A stretch of DNA of 64,000 bases from Isoptericola halotolerans (GTDB lineage: Bacteria > Actinomycetota > Actinomycetes > Actinomycetales > Cellulomonadaceae). Numbering within the stretch: position 1 is the first letter of the stretch; each line of letters starts with the position of its first letter. A program made the position numbers and the translations under genes. The stretch covers positions 221,513-285,512 of the forward strand of contig NZ_PVTX01000004.1 in NCBI RefSeq assembly GCF_003003075.1, given 5' to 3'. The notes under the pieces are model-generated. The model searched no databases, was not told the DNA's origin, and saw only the letters and a program-made list of their open reading frames with translations. This document shows, piece after piece, positions 9,628 through 17,577 of this stretch.

Positions 9628-9940
9628 TGGGTTCCTCCTCAAGGGGAAGGACCCCCCGCCGTGCTCGTCCGGCACGCTCGTGGCTGTGTCCGGTCTCACC
9701 CTCGGAGGGTCCGTGGTGTTCGCCACACCGTACCCAGCCCCGGGTGACCGGATTCACCTTCCCGACACTTTGCGACTTGATCGTTACCGATCTGAGACTG
9801 CGGAGAAGCATGGCGCACGATTTCGCCGGTTGCATCGGAACACAAGCGAAACAAGGAGGTTCTGTTCCATCACGTCGCTGTCATATAACGATGTTATGGA
9901 AGGAAATGGAAAGGCGAATCCCCGCAAAAGGACTCGGCGC
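9628..9940. promoter_or_regulatory. Leader and promoter region of the peptide-transporter operon
   Basis: This 313-bp gene-free stretch is noticeably more AT-rich than its surroundings at 9780-9940. It contains a 13-bp imperfect dyad, ATAACGATGTTAT, at 9885-9897, which could be an operator. The Shine-Dalgarno of the binding-protein gene lies at its left end. I see no confident sigma-70 promoter and no supported small ORF. Confidence 0.45.
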
Positions 9941-10156
9941 TCAGGCTCGGTGGCCACGCTTCTCGTTGCCGCGGCGGTAGTTGCCGGTGGCACGTGCGAG
10001 CAGCTCCTGGTCCTGCTCCTCGTCCTGACCGAGGAGCGCGACCAGCCGGGCGGCCTTCGCCCCGGCGACCACGACCACCAGCCGACCGCCCCTGCTGACG
10101 AGCACGCGGCCGTCCTTCGTGACGCGGTGGTCGAACGGGTCGTCCTGGAGGCTCAT
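9941..10156 (-). CDS. Small protein of unknown function, 71 aa
   Basis: A short soluble protein, MSLQDDPFDHRVTKDGRV, with a hydrophobic core at about residues 24-42 and a basic tail (YRRGNEKRGHRA). The start codon overlaps the stop of the preceding GNAT gene by one base (TGATG), which supports translation. The shape (short beta-rich start, VVVVAGAKAARLVALLG, charged tail) recalls small actinobacterial proteins encoded next to acetyltransferases, but I do not recognise a named family. The antisense reading and the longer ORF through the GNAT region were rejected. Confidence 0.6.
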   Translation of the reverse strand: MSLQDDPFDHRVTKDGRVLVSRGGRLVVVVAGAKAARLVALLGQDEEQDQELLARATGNYRRGNEKRGHRA

Positions 10157-10959
10157 CAGAGATCCGCCGCCGGACGCCGCCAGCGGTACGGCGTCGTCGT
10201 GGACACCTTCACCATGCCCGAGCGCTCGAGGATCGGCCGGGAGAACTCGGTCGAGTCGCTGTGCATCATGTGCGTGCCCGCCGCGAGCGCCGACCGGGCC
10301 CGGGCAGCGGTCAGCGCCCGGTAGATGCCGCGTCCACGCCACGCGGGGCGCGTGCACCCGCCCCAGACCCCGGCGAACTCGGTGCCGGCGACCGGCTCGA
10401 GCCGCCCGGCGCTCACGATCTCGCCGTCGGCCTCCGCGACCCACAGCTCCATGCCGGGGTCCACGGCCTGCCGGCGGAGGATCGCCTCGGCATGCCCGGC
10501 CGACGGCGGGGCGCCGAAGACCTCGTCCGCCATCGCCTGCATGGCGCGGACGTCGGCCTCGGTGGTGAGCCTGCGCAGCGTCACGCCGTCGGGCAGCGGG
10601 ACGTCGACGGCGAGCGCCTCGGTGAGCCCGATCATGATCGACTCGGTCCCGTCCTGGACGAACCCGGCGTCGACCAGGGCGTCGTGCAGGCCGGGGGCAT
10701 GGTCGTGGCCACGCGTCTTCCACTCGACGCGGTCGATCGCGTCGTCGGCGCGGAAGTGGTCGAGCGCCCCCGCGACGAGCTCGCGGACGTCCGCCGCATC
10801 GGCGCCGCCGAGGTCCCGGTAGGTCACGAACCCCTGCCCGCCGGCGAACGTCACGAGCCACAGCGGTCCGCGGCGGCTCACCCGCAGGGCGGACGGCGTC
10901 TCGGCATCGGTGCGGAGCTGCTCGTCGTAGGCGGCGAGGAGCCGTGCGGTGTCGGTCAC
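10156..10959 (-). CDS. GNAT family N-acetyltransferase, 267 aa
   Basis: The C-terminal half carries the acetyl-CoA-binding motif of GNAT enzymes (RPAWRGRGIYRALTAARARSA), followed by the usual THMMHSDSTEFSRPILERSGM segment. The N-terminal half (about 1-125) is a second, divergent domain. The start taken is the GTG at 10957-10959 because no in-frame ATG gives a better fit; a GGAGG abuts it directly, so this could be leaderless. The acceptor substrate is unknown. The gene is coupled to the 71-residue protein downstream. Confidence 0.8.
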   Translation of the reverse strand: MTDTARLLAAYDEQLRTDAETPSALRVSRRGPLWLVTFAGGQGFVTYRDLGGADAADVRELVAGALDHFRADDAIDRVEWKTRGHDHAPGLHDALVDAGFVQDGTESIMIGLTEALAVDVPLPDGVTLRRLTTEADVRAMQAMADEVFGAPPSAGHAEAILRRQAVDPGMELWVAEADGEIVSAGRLEPVAGTEFAGVWGGCTRPAWRGRGIYRALTAARARSALAAGTHMMHSDSTEFSRPILERSGMVKVSTTTPYRWRRPAADL

Positions 10960-11014
10960 CTCCGTGACGCTGTCATCGCGGCCTCGCGAGCGCAACGGAT
11001 TTCCCGCTCGGACA

Positions 11015-11605
11015 TCACTGCTGGCGGGCGGCCCGCAGGTCCTCGTCCGACCACCACGACGCCGCCGCGTGCCCGAGCAGCAGCTTCGGGTAGTAGGCCC
11101 AGGCGAACCACGGGGCCCGGACGGACGGGCCGAGAGCGCCGTCGAGCAGCAGACCGCCGACGGTGAGGGCGACGCCCAGGGGACGACGCCGGTCCGGGTA
11201 GCGCCGGATCGCCGCCGTCGACTCCAGGAGGAAGACGTAGTGGGCCGCGGCCCACACCGCACCGGGGACGCGGCGGGCCGCCCCGCGGTCCAGCCAGGCG
11301 ACGGCCGCCGGGTGCACGTGCAGCGCGGCGAACGTGAGGTGCTGGGCGTCCCCCTGCCCGGGACGCTCGTACCAGCGGGCGCACGCCCGAGTGTTGTTGA
11401 CGTAGGCGCCGCCGCTGAGGTCGACGGCGAGCAGGCACGCCGCCACGGTGCCGGCACGGGCCGCACCGCGTCGCCGGGCCACCACCGGCGCCACCACCGC
11501 GCCGACCGCCGTCGTCAGTGCGGTCAGGGCGTGGTTGACCGGCGTCGCCTCCGGCCCGACGAACTCGGCCCACGCGCGACGTACCGCATCGCGTCCGCTG
11601 CTCAC
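11015..11605 (-). CDS. Predicted membrane protein, 196 aa
   Basis: A conserved-looking actinobacterial membrane protein with hydrophobic segments near residues 18-40, 45-65, 115-135 and 150-170 and many charged turns. The GTG at 11603-11605 was preferred over an upstream ATG (11701) because the intervening 32 residues are Arg/His-rich and overlap the upstream gene. There are no catalytic motifs. It may be the last gene of the HEPN-nucleotidyltransferase locus or simply a neighbour. Confidence 0.55.
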   Translation of the reverse strand: MSSGRDAVRRAWAEFVGPEATPVNHALTALTTAVGAVVAPVVARRRGAARAGTVAACLLAVDLSGGAYVNNTRACARWYERPGQGDAQHLTFAALHVHPAAVAWLDRGAARRVPGAVWAAAHYVFLLESTAAIRRYPDRRRPLGVALTVGGLLLDGALGPSVRAPWFAWAYYPKLLLGHAAASWWSDEDLRAARQQ

Positions 11606-11697
11606 GCCGCCACGGTGGCACGCCGGGCGACGAGCGGCAACGTGGACAGCGAGCTCCACGCGTGCCCGATCGGCCGACGAGACGAACTGGTGGGACC

Positions 11698-12138
11698 TCA
11701 TTCCCCGGATCGGACGTACCGCGCGCAGACCTCGACGATCGCGGACGCTGCGTCGATCGCCTCCGCGACGTCCTGCCTCGTCGCCGTCGGGTGCTCGTCG
11801 TCCGGATACTCCGTCGCGTTGCGCACCTGGCGCATCCAGTCGAACTCTTCCAGCGCCTGGTCTCCGACGAGTGCAGCGACCGCGATCCCCGTGTTGCGGT
11901 GCGCTCCACCGACAGGGCGGACCCGCATCCCTTCGACGGCGAGGACGGCCGCGAGGGCTTTGCGCGCGGCGTCGTACGCGGCGGTGAAGGCCATCGCGTG
12001 ATCGTCCGTGCCGGCGAGCATCTCGGCCGTGCGGACATGCCGCTCGGCGGTGCCGATCACGCTGAGCGCATGGTCGCGATTGACGGCCACGCGCTCCAGC
12101 CGGCGATTCGCGAGCATCTGGTCGATGACCTCAGGCAT
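11698..12138 (-). CDS. HEPN-domain protein, putative toxin of a nucleotidyltransferase/HEPN pair
   Basis: A 146-residue all-helical protein. Helices around residues 17-45 (HALSVIGTAERHVRTAEML), 50-70 (AYDAARKALAAVLAVEG) and 96-110 fit the HEPN fold. The usual RNase motif R-X4-6-H appears as R106-N-A-T-E-Y-P, with Tyr in place of the nearby His; His116 is close but displaced. HEPN proteins of this kind act as RNase toxins whose partner nucleotidyltransferase adds nucleotides to them (type VII toxin-antitoxin, HepT/MntA). The ATG at 12136-12138 overlaps the upstream gene by 8 bp; a GTG at 12147 is an alternative. The altered motif leaves catalytic activity uncertain. Confidence 0.75.
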   Translation of the reverse strand: MPEVIDQMLANRRLERVAVNRDHALSVIGTAERHVRTAEMLAGTDDHAMAFTAAYDAARKALAAVLAVEGMRVRPVGGAHRNTGIAVAALVGDQALEEFDWMRQVRNATEYPDDEHPTATRQDVAEAIDAASAIVEVCARYVRSGE

Positions 12139-12745
12139 GGACGTCACCCGACATCACATCGACGACCGGACGCGAGCGGATCGTCGCGACGAATGGCGAG
12201 GGCGCGTCGACACGCCAGTCATCAGGTGCGAGTCGAGAGATGTTCACGGCGGCGTCCAGCCGGTCCCCGGCTTCGGACGCGAGTGCCGTGAGCGTCTTGC
12301 GAGGGGCGTCGCCGACGACGAGCACGTCGATGTCACGAGGGAACGGACCGCACTCCCCTGCCCGGCGCGCAGCCCAGGAACCGTAGATCATGACCCGCTC
12401 GACGCCGTCCAGGCCCGCGAAGAGCTCCCGGAGCACCGGGACCGGTCCGTAGGTCGCGGCGATCAGGTCTCGCATCAGCGTGAACAACGGGTGCTCCGGA
12501 TTCGCGCGGACGAGCCGGTTGCGTCCCAGGTGTCGGTCGCGAAGCACCTCGCCGTCGACCAGCCGCCCGACCTCGCGATGCACGACCGGACCGCTGACTC
12601 CGGTTCTCCGCCCGAGCTCGGCCAGCGTGAACTCCCGGTCGGGGTGCCCGAGCGTCTCGGCCAGGATCGCCCCGACCGCGTCCGAACGCACGAACGGCGT
12701 CAGCCGCGATGCGGAAGGCTTCACAAACAGGAAGATATCTTCCAT
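12131..12745 (-). CDS. Winged-helix plus MNT-type nucleotidyltransferase, putative antitoxin
   Basis: A 204-residue two-domain protein. Residues about 20-85 form a MarR/ArsR-like winged helix (FTLAELGRRTGVSGPVVHREVGRLVDGEVL). Residues about 100-204 are a minimal nucleotidyltransferase with GSWAARR (122-128) and the catalytic D138-I-D140, the two separated by a longer than usual loop. MNT proteins partnered with HEPN neutralise it by nucleotidylation; the fused winged helix suggests DNA-binding autoregulation as well. The ATG at 12743-12745 has no Shine-Dalgarno. A GTG at 12722-12724 (residue 8) would be leaderless from the candidate TTGACG/TATCTT promoter and may be the true start. The gene lies 25 bp downstream of ychF. 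Confidence 0.78.
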   Translation of the reverse strand: MEDIFLFVKPSASRLTPFVRSDAVGAILAETLGHPDREFTLAELGRRTGVSGPVVHREVGRLVDGEVLRDRHLGRNRLVRANPEHPLFTLMRDLIAATYGPVPVLRELFAGLDGVERVMIYGSWAARRAGECGPFPRDIDVLVVGDAPRKTLTALASEAGDRLDAAVNISRLAPDDWRVDAPSPFVATIRSRPVVDVMSGDVHA

Positions 12746-12761
12746 TTATAGGAATCGTCAA
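12730..12761 (-). promoter_or_regulatory. Promoter with overlapping 14-bp palindrome for the HTH-nucleotidyltransferase/HEPN pair
   Basis: On the minus strand TTGACG (12761-12756) is followed after 18 bp by TATCTT, which would place the transcript start within about a base of the GTG at 12724. The -10 lies inside the perfect palindrome GGAAGATATCTTCC (12730-12743). A repressor dimer bound there would block the promoter; the fused winged helix is the obvious candidate. This is an inference from spacing and symmetry only. Confidence 0.5.
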
Positions 12762-12770
12762 GGTGGCGGC

Positions 12771-13856
12771 TCACACGTTGAAGCGGAACTCCACCACGTC
12801 ACCGTCGGCCATCACGTAGTCCTTGCCCTCGATGCGCGCCTTGCCGGCCGCCTTGGCGGCCTGGACCGACCCGTGCTCGACGAGGTCGTCGAAGGAGACG
12901 ATCTCCGCCTTGATGAAGCCCCGCTCGAAGTCGGTGTGGATGACGCCGGCGGCCTGCGGGGCGGTCCAGCCCTTGCGGATCGTCCAGGCCCGGGCCTCCT
13001 TGGGCCCCGCGGTGAGGTACGTCTGCAGCCCCAGGGTGTCGAAGCCCACGTGGGCGAGCTGGTCGAGCCCGGCCTCCGCCTGCCCCGACTCGGCGAGCAT
13101 CTCGGCGGCCTCGTCGGGCTCCAGCTCGACGAGCTCGGACTCGAACTTCGCGTCGAGGAAGATGGCGTGGGCGGGGGCGACGAGCTCGCGCATGCGGTCC
13201 TGCATCGCGGTGTCGGCGAGCCCGGCGTCGTCGGTGTTGAAGACGTAGATGAACGGCTTGGCCGTCATGAGCTGCAGCGAGGCGATCTCGGCGAGGTCGA
13301 GACCGGCGGCCTTCGCCCCCTGGAACAGGGTGGTGCCCGCCTCCAGGATCTCCTGGGCCTGCTTCGCCGCGGCGAAGAGGACCGGGTCCCCCTTCTTGAT
13401 CTTGACCTCCTTCTCCATCCTCGGCAGCGCCTTCTCCAGGGTCTGGAGGTCGGCGAGGATGAGCTCGGTCGAGATCGTCTCGATGTCCCCGGCCGCGTCC
13501 TGCGAGCCCTCGACGCGCACCACGTCACCGTCGTCGAACGCGCGTGTCACCTGGCAGATCGCGTCGGCCTCACGGATGTTGGCGAGGAACTTGTTGCCGA
13601 GACCCTCACCCTCGGACGCCCCCTTGACGATGCCCGCGATGTCGACGAACGACACCGTGGCGGGCAGGATGCGCTCGGAACCGAAGATCTCGGCCAGCCG
13701 GCCGAGCCTCTCGTCCGGCAGGGGCACCACGCCCACGTTCGGCTCGATCGTCGCGAACGGGTAGTTCGCCGCGAGCACGGTGTTGCGGGTCAGGGCGTTG
13801 AAGAGGGTGGACTTGCCGACGTTGGGCAGGCCGACGATGCCGATAGTGAGTGCCAC
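12771..13856 (-). CDS. ychF: Redox-regulated ATPase YchF (OLA1 family)
   Basis: A 361-residue Obg-family P-loop protein that binds ribosomes and prefers ATP to GTP. Walker A is GLPNVGKST near residues 8-16, the switch region carries the FVDIAGIVKGASEGEGLGNKFL pattern, and the specificity motif is the non-canonical NTDD rather than NKxD, as expected for an ATP-preferring YchF. The C-terminal TGS domain ends DGDVVEFRFNV. Length and motifs are normal. It starts with GTG at 13854-13856. Confidence 0.97.
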   Translation of the reverse strand: MALTIGIVGLPNVGKSTLFNALTRNTVLAANYPFATIEPNVGVVPLPDERLGRLAEIFGSERILPATVSFVDIAGIVKGASEGEGLGNKFLANIREADAICQVTRAFDDGDVVRVEGSQDAAGDIETISTELILADLQTLEKALPRMEKEVKIKKGDPVLFAAAKQAQEILEAGTTLFQGAKAAGLDLAEIASLQLMTAKPFIYVFNTDDAGLADTAMQDRMRELVAPAHAIFLDAKFESELVELEPDEAAEMLAESGQAEAGLDQLAHVGFDTLGLQTYLTAGPKEARAWTIRKGWTAPQAAGVIHTDFERGFIKAEIVSFDDLVEHGSVQAAKAAGKARIEGKDYVMADGDVVEFRFNV

Positions 13857-13907
13857 GTCGGCCCAGTCTACGCATCGGGGCCGGAGCAGCCGTTCAGCCG
13901 CGGACCG

Positions 13908-14963
13908 TCATCCCTCGACCGTGATGTCGCGGTGCCAGGACTCGGTGACGTAGGCCGTGCGCCAACCGAGCTTGCTGTAGAGCGCCTCGGCGCCCGTGGG
14001 GCTGTCCGCGTCGACCTCCAGGCCCACCCGGCGGCGGCCGCGGGCGGCCGCGTCGGCGATCACGGCGTACAGCAGGCCGGTCGCGACGCCCCGCCCCCGC
14101 GCCTCGGCGAGCGCACCGATGTAGTCGATGTAGGTGCCCATGCTGCCGGACGCGTCCGGTCCGGACTCCGACCCCACCAGTGCTCCGACGGGCACCGGCT
14201 CGCCGCCGGGGACGGACGGGACGTCCGCGAAGGCCAGCCACCAGTGGTCCCAGCGGTGCCCCGGGTCCTCCCGCAGGCGCTGCACGAACTCGGTGAAGTA
14301 CTCCTGGTAGGAGTTGAAGTGGTCGGTGAACGCGGTCTCGAGGACCTGGTAGACGGCGTTGAGGTCCTCGGCGACCGGCATGCCGTTGTCGTGCTGGGCG
14401 ACCCGGCGCACGACGACGCCCTCGTGGGGGACGGGGAACGCCCCCGGCTCGCCCTCGTGGGGCTCCACCGGCCGCGTCATCTGCCACCAGGTGCGCACGT
14501 GGTCGAACCCGGCCGCCGACAACCACCCGCGCAGGACGTCGTCCCCGGCGAACGCACCGGCGTCGAGCTGCGTGCTCCCCGTGCCGCGGAGCTGCGCGAA
14601 CTCTCCGCCGACCTCGGCCAGCCACGCGTAGCACCAGGCGGCCACCTGCTCCTGGAGGCCGGTCGCCAGCGTGCGGTCGACCTCGATCCCGATGACCGCG
14701 CGGCCCGCCGCACGGTCGTGGGCGTGCGCCCAGGCGCGGATCACGCCGTCGGCGTCCCGCAGGACGACGTGGCGCCGCGTCCACGACGCCTGACCGGCGA
14801 CCTCGTTCTCGACCGCCCGGACGTCGGCGTCCGCCGAGCCCGTGTACGGAGCGGCCTGCCGCGCACGGAGCTCACCCAGCCGGGGGGCGTCCGCGAGGTC
14901 GGGAGCCACCGCCGTCCAGTCGTCGGGAAGAGTCGCTGCCGGTCGGTCGCTCGCAGAATTCAC
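13908..14963 (-). CDS. Tandem-GNAT acetyltransferase, 351 aa
   Basis: Residues about 15-175 and 190-351 look like two GNAT folds. The second carries the acetyl-CoA loop ARGRGVATGLLYAVIADAA and the C-terminal ALYSKLGWRTAY segment typical of the family. Double-GNAT proteins of this size are common in actinobacteria (MshD/Eis-like architectures), but this is not clearly mycothiol synthase. The GTG at 14961-14963 is taken as start; its first base is the last base of an 8-bp hairpin. The substrate is unknown. Confidence 0.8.
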   Translation of the reverse strand: MNSASDRPAATLPDDWTAVAPDLADAPRLGELRARQAAPYTGSADADVRAVENEVAGQASWTRRHVVLRDADGVIRAWAHAHDRAAGRAVIGIEVDRTLATGLQEQVAAWCYAWLAEVGGEFAQLRGTGSTQLDAGAFAGDDVLRGWLSAAGFDHVRTWWQMTRPVEPHEGEPGAFPVPHEGVVVRRVAQHDNGMPVAEDLNAVYQVLETAFTDHFNSYQEYFTEFVQRLREDPGHRWDHWWLAFADVPSVPGGEPVPVGALVGSESGPDASGSMGTYIDYIGALAEARGRGVATGLLYAVIADAAARGRRRVGLEVDADSPTGAEALYSKLGWRTAYVTESWHRDITVEG

Positions 14964-14987
14964 GCGGACCAGTCTGTCAGGTCCGCG
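14963..14987 (-). promoter_or_regulatory. Hairpin touching the start codon of the double-GNAT gene
   Basis: A perfect 8-bp inverted repeat (14963-14970 with 14980-14987) and a 9-nt loop end exactly at the first base of the GTG start. It may terminate the upstream exporter transcript or mask translation initiation. No U tract follows. Confidence 0.4.
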
Positions 14988-15022
14988 CGACACGCCCGGA
15001 TGCGTGGGCACCGGAGCACCCG

Positions 15023-16645
15023 TCAGCGGAAGGCGGTCACCTGCGCCAGCAGGTCCGGCAGGCGTCGCTCGTAGACACGTGCGCCCCAGCGGACGCCGAC
15101 GACGAGCGCACCGGCCGCCGTGGCCAGCCCGACGGCCACCGCGGCCCAGCCGAACCCGGCCGGCGCCCCCAGGATCGCGGCGAGAGCGAGGGCGAGCGTC
15201 GGCAGCACCAGCGCGAGCACCACCAGGAAGGCGACCGACTGTGCCACCAGCGTCGCGACCGTCGCGCCCTGCGGCGTCTTGAACGCGCTCTCGCCCGGCT
15301 TCGGCACGGGGTACACGAGCCGCGCCGAGACGGCGCTCGACGTCCCCAGGGAGGCGCCCAGCACGCCCAGCGACAGGCCCAGCAGCGCCGGCAGCGCGTC
15401 CCACCTGCCGGCGGCACCCGTCGCCGCCACGGCCATCGCGACGACCAGGGGCGCGCCGACGACGACGACCGGCAGCACCCTCCCCCACCGGTCCGCCCGC
15501 CCCGGCAGGCCCGTGGCGACGTGCAGCGCGAACGCCGTGTGGTCGTACCCCACGTCGTTCGAGATCCCGAAGCCCAGGATGAACGCCGTCAACGGTGCGA
15601 CGACGAGCAGCAACCCGGTCCCCGCGCCGGTCGACAGCCCGACCACCGCCAGCGCGACGGGCAGCAGCGGCACCACCGCGAGCGAGACCGCGTACCGCGG
15701 ATCGCGCACCCAGTAGGTGGCGCACCGGGCCGCGACGGCGCCCGTGGGGGTCGCCGGGAGCCGGGCGAACCAGCCCAGGCCGCGGACCTTCGGGCCGCTG
15801 CTGCTGTGCGGAGGGCTCACCAGAGCGCGGGCGAGCGCGCGGTCCCAGACCCACCACGCGGCGCCGAGGGTGACCACGACGACGGCGATGCGGGCCAGCA
15901 GGAGCCACCACGCGCCGTCGTGCACGGCGCCCGCGAACGCCCAGGGCGCCCCGAACGGAGTCCACGCGACCACGTCCGCCACCCGGGTCAGCGCCTCGAG
16001 CAGCGCGGGACCGGGGCCCGACGCGGTGACCGTGACGCCCTCGGGACCGACGGACTTCTCGGCACCCGAGGACAACCAGGCGACGGCCGGACCGATCAGC
16101 AGGAGCGGGACGATCGCCACCACCATGAGGATCTCGCGGTAGCGGCGCGAGTCGAGCAGCGGGGCGAGCGCCGTCGTCGTCGCGCGCGAACCCACCACGC
16201 ACAGCGCGAGGGCGGCGACGGCGCCGAGCAGGGCCGCCAGGAGCGCGAGCGGGTCGCTCGCCCAGGCGAAGGAGCTGCCCAGGGCGGCGAGCAGCGTCGC
16301 CGCGGCCGGCACCGACACGACGCCCGCGACCGCGAGCCCGGCGAGCAGGCGGCGGCGCGGGATCGCGAACGTGACGAACCGCATCGGGTCCAGCGTGGCG
16401 TCCATGCCGAACGCGAACAGCGGCACCACCCACCACGCGAGCACGACGACGGCCCCCACCACCGTCAGCACCTGCCCGGTGAGCACGGGGTCGGTCCGGC
16501 CGCCGGCGATCGACGCCGCCACGAAGAAGCCGACGACCGTCAGCCCGTAGAGCGCGGCGAAGCAGAGCCCGATCGTCTGCCACACGCTGCGCCGCAGCGT
16601 GTTGGCCAGGAGCCTCAGCCGGAGTCGGACGAGGTGCGCAACCAC
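15023..16645 (-). CDS. ABC-2-like exporter permease, 540 aa
   Basis: A hydrophobic protein with about twelve membrane helices and few polar loops, typical of large actinobacterial ABC-2 type permeases. Helices are visible near residues 25-45, 55-75, 100-120, 130-150, 170-190 and repeatedly to the C-terminus. The GTG start at 16643-16645 lies inside the last codons of the ATPase gene (31-bp overlap), so the two are translationally coupled. Together they form a two-component exporter; the substrate is unknown. Confidence 0.8.
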   Translation of the reverse strand: MVAHLVRLRLRLLANTLRRSVWQTIGLCFAALYGLTVVGFFVAASIAGGRTDPVLTGQVLTVVGAVVVLAWWVVPLFAFGMDATLDPMRFVTFAIPRRRLLAGLAVAGVVSVPAAATLLAALGSSFAWASDPLALLAALLGAVAALALCVVGSRATTTALAPLLDSRRYREILMVVAIVPLLLIGPAVAWLSSGAEKSVGPEGVTVTASGPGPALLEALTRVADVVAWTPFGAPWAFAGAVHDGAWWLLLARIAVVVVTLGAAWWVWDRALARALVSPPHSSSGPKVRGLGWFARLPATPTGAVAARCATYWVRDPRYAVSLAVVPLLPVALAVVGLSTGAGTGLLLVVAPLTAFILGFGISNDVGYDHTAFALHVATGLPGRADRWGRVLPVVVVGAPLVVAMAVAATGAAGRWDALPALLGLSLGVLGASLGTSSAVSARLVYPVPKPGESAFKTPQGATVATLVAQSVAFLVVLALVLPTLALALAAILGAPAGFGWAAVAVGLATAAGALVVGVRWGARVYERRLPDLLAQVTAFR

Positions 16646-17484
16646 GCCAGGCCCTCCGTCCCTCGGCGGCCGCCGACGAGCTCGACGAACCGGTCCTCCA
16701 GCGTCTGCTCGCCGCGCACGGCGTCGACCGTGCCGGCGTCGAGCACGTGCCCGCCGGCGATGATCGCGACGTGCGAGCACATCCGCTGCACCAGGTCCAT
16801 CACGTGGCTGGACACCACGACCGTGCCGCCCCCGTCGACGTAGGAGTGCAGGATGTCGCGGATGTTGGCGGCGCTGACCGGGTCGACGGCCTCGAACGGC
16901 TCGTCCAGCACGAGCACGCGAGGGGCGTGGATCATCGCGCTCGCCAGGGCGACCTTCTTGGTCATGCCGGCCGAGTAGTCGACCACGAACGTGTCCCGGT
17001 CGGCCGTGAGGTCCATCGCCACCAGCAGCTCCTCGGTGCGCTCGGCGACCGTCGACCGGTCGAGCCCGCGCAGCAGCCCCGCGTAGGTGAGCAGCTGGGC
17101 GCCGGTGAGCCGGTCGAACAGCCGCACGCCGTCGGGCAGGATCCCGAGCCGCGCCTTGGCCTCGTCGGGGTGCGCCCACAGGTCGGTCCCGAGCACGTGG
17201 GCCGTGCCGAAGTCGGGGCGCAGCAGCCCGGTCGCCATGGACAGGGTGGTCGTCTTGCCGGCGCCGTTCGGGCCGACCAGCCCGAAGAACGAGCCGGCGG
17301 GCACGTCGAGGTCGATGCCGGCGACGGCGATCTTGTCCCCGAACTTCTTCCACAGGCCGCGCAGGCCCAGCGCCGCGGGCGGTGCAGGAGCTCCCGGGGT
17401 GGCGGGACCGGGGTCGGCACCCTGGCGAGCGACCTGGTCGGCACCCTGGTCAGCCACCTGGGAGGGGTCGTCAGGCGATGTCAC
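16615..17484 (-). CDS. ABC exporter ATPase, 289 aa
   Basis: A single nucleotide-binding domain preceded by a low-complexity Gln/Asp/Pro-rich N-terminal tail of about 40 residues. Walker A is GPNGAGKTTT, the Q-loop region follows, the signature is the degenerate YSAGMTKKVALA and Walker B is VLVLDEPFEAVD; this deviation from LSGGQ is common in ABC-2 ATPases. It energises the downstream permease. The start taken is the GTG at 17482-17484; two other GTG codons lie within 10 bp upstream. Confidence 0.88.
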   Translation of the reverse strand: MTSPDDPSQVADQGADQVARQGADPGPATPGAPAPPAALGLRGLWKKFGDKIAVAGIDLDVPAGSFFGLVGPNGAGKTTTLSMATGLLRPDFGTAHVLGTDLWAHPDEAKARLGILPDGVRLFDRLTGAQLLTYAGLLRGLDRSTVAERTEELLVAMDLTADRDTFVVDYSAGMTKKVALASAMIHAPRVLVLDEPFEAVDPVSAANIRDILHSYVDGGGTVVVSSHVMDLVQRMCSHVAIIAGGHVLDAGTVDAVRGEQTLEDRFVELVGGRRGTEGLAWLRTSSDSG

Positions 17485-17577
17485 GGGCACCACCGTAGCG
17501 GTCGTGGCCGCACCGGATCCGTCCGTCACCCGAGTGCCTCCACCCGGGTGTCGGTACCCCGTGGCAGCCTGAGGCGC

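Noticed and set aside
6364..9747. A 1,127-codon plus-strand frame opposite dppB and the binding protein
   Set aside because: Antisense shadow with Arg/Gly/Val repeats; the minus strand has two recognisable genes.
9941..10861. A 306-codon frame extending the 71-residue protein upstream through the GNAT gene
   Set aside because: The extra 235 residues are an alternate-frame reading of the acetyltransferase; only the last 71 codons look real.
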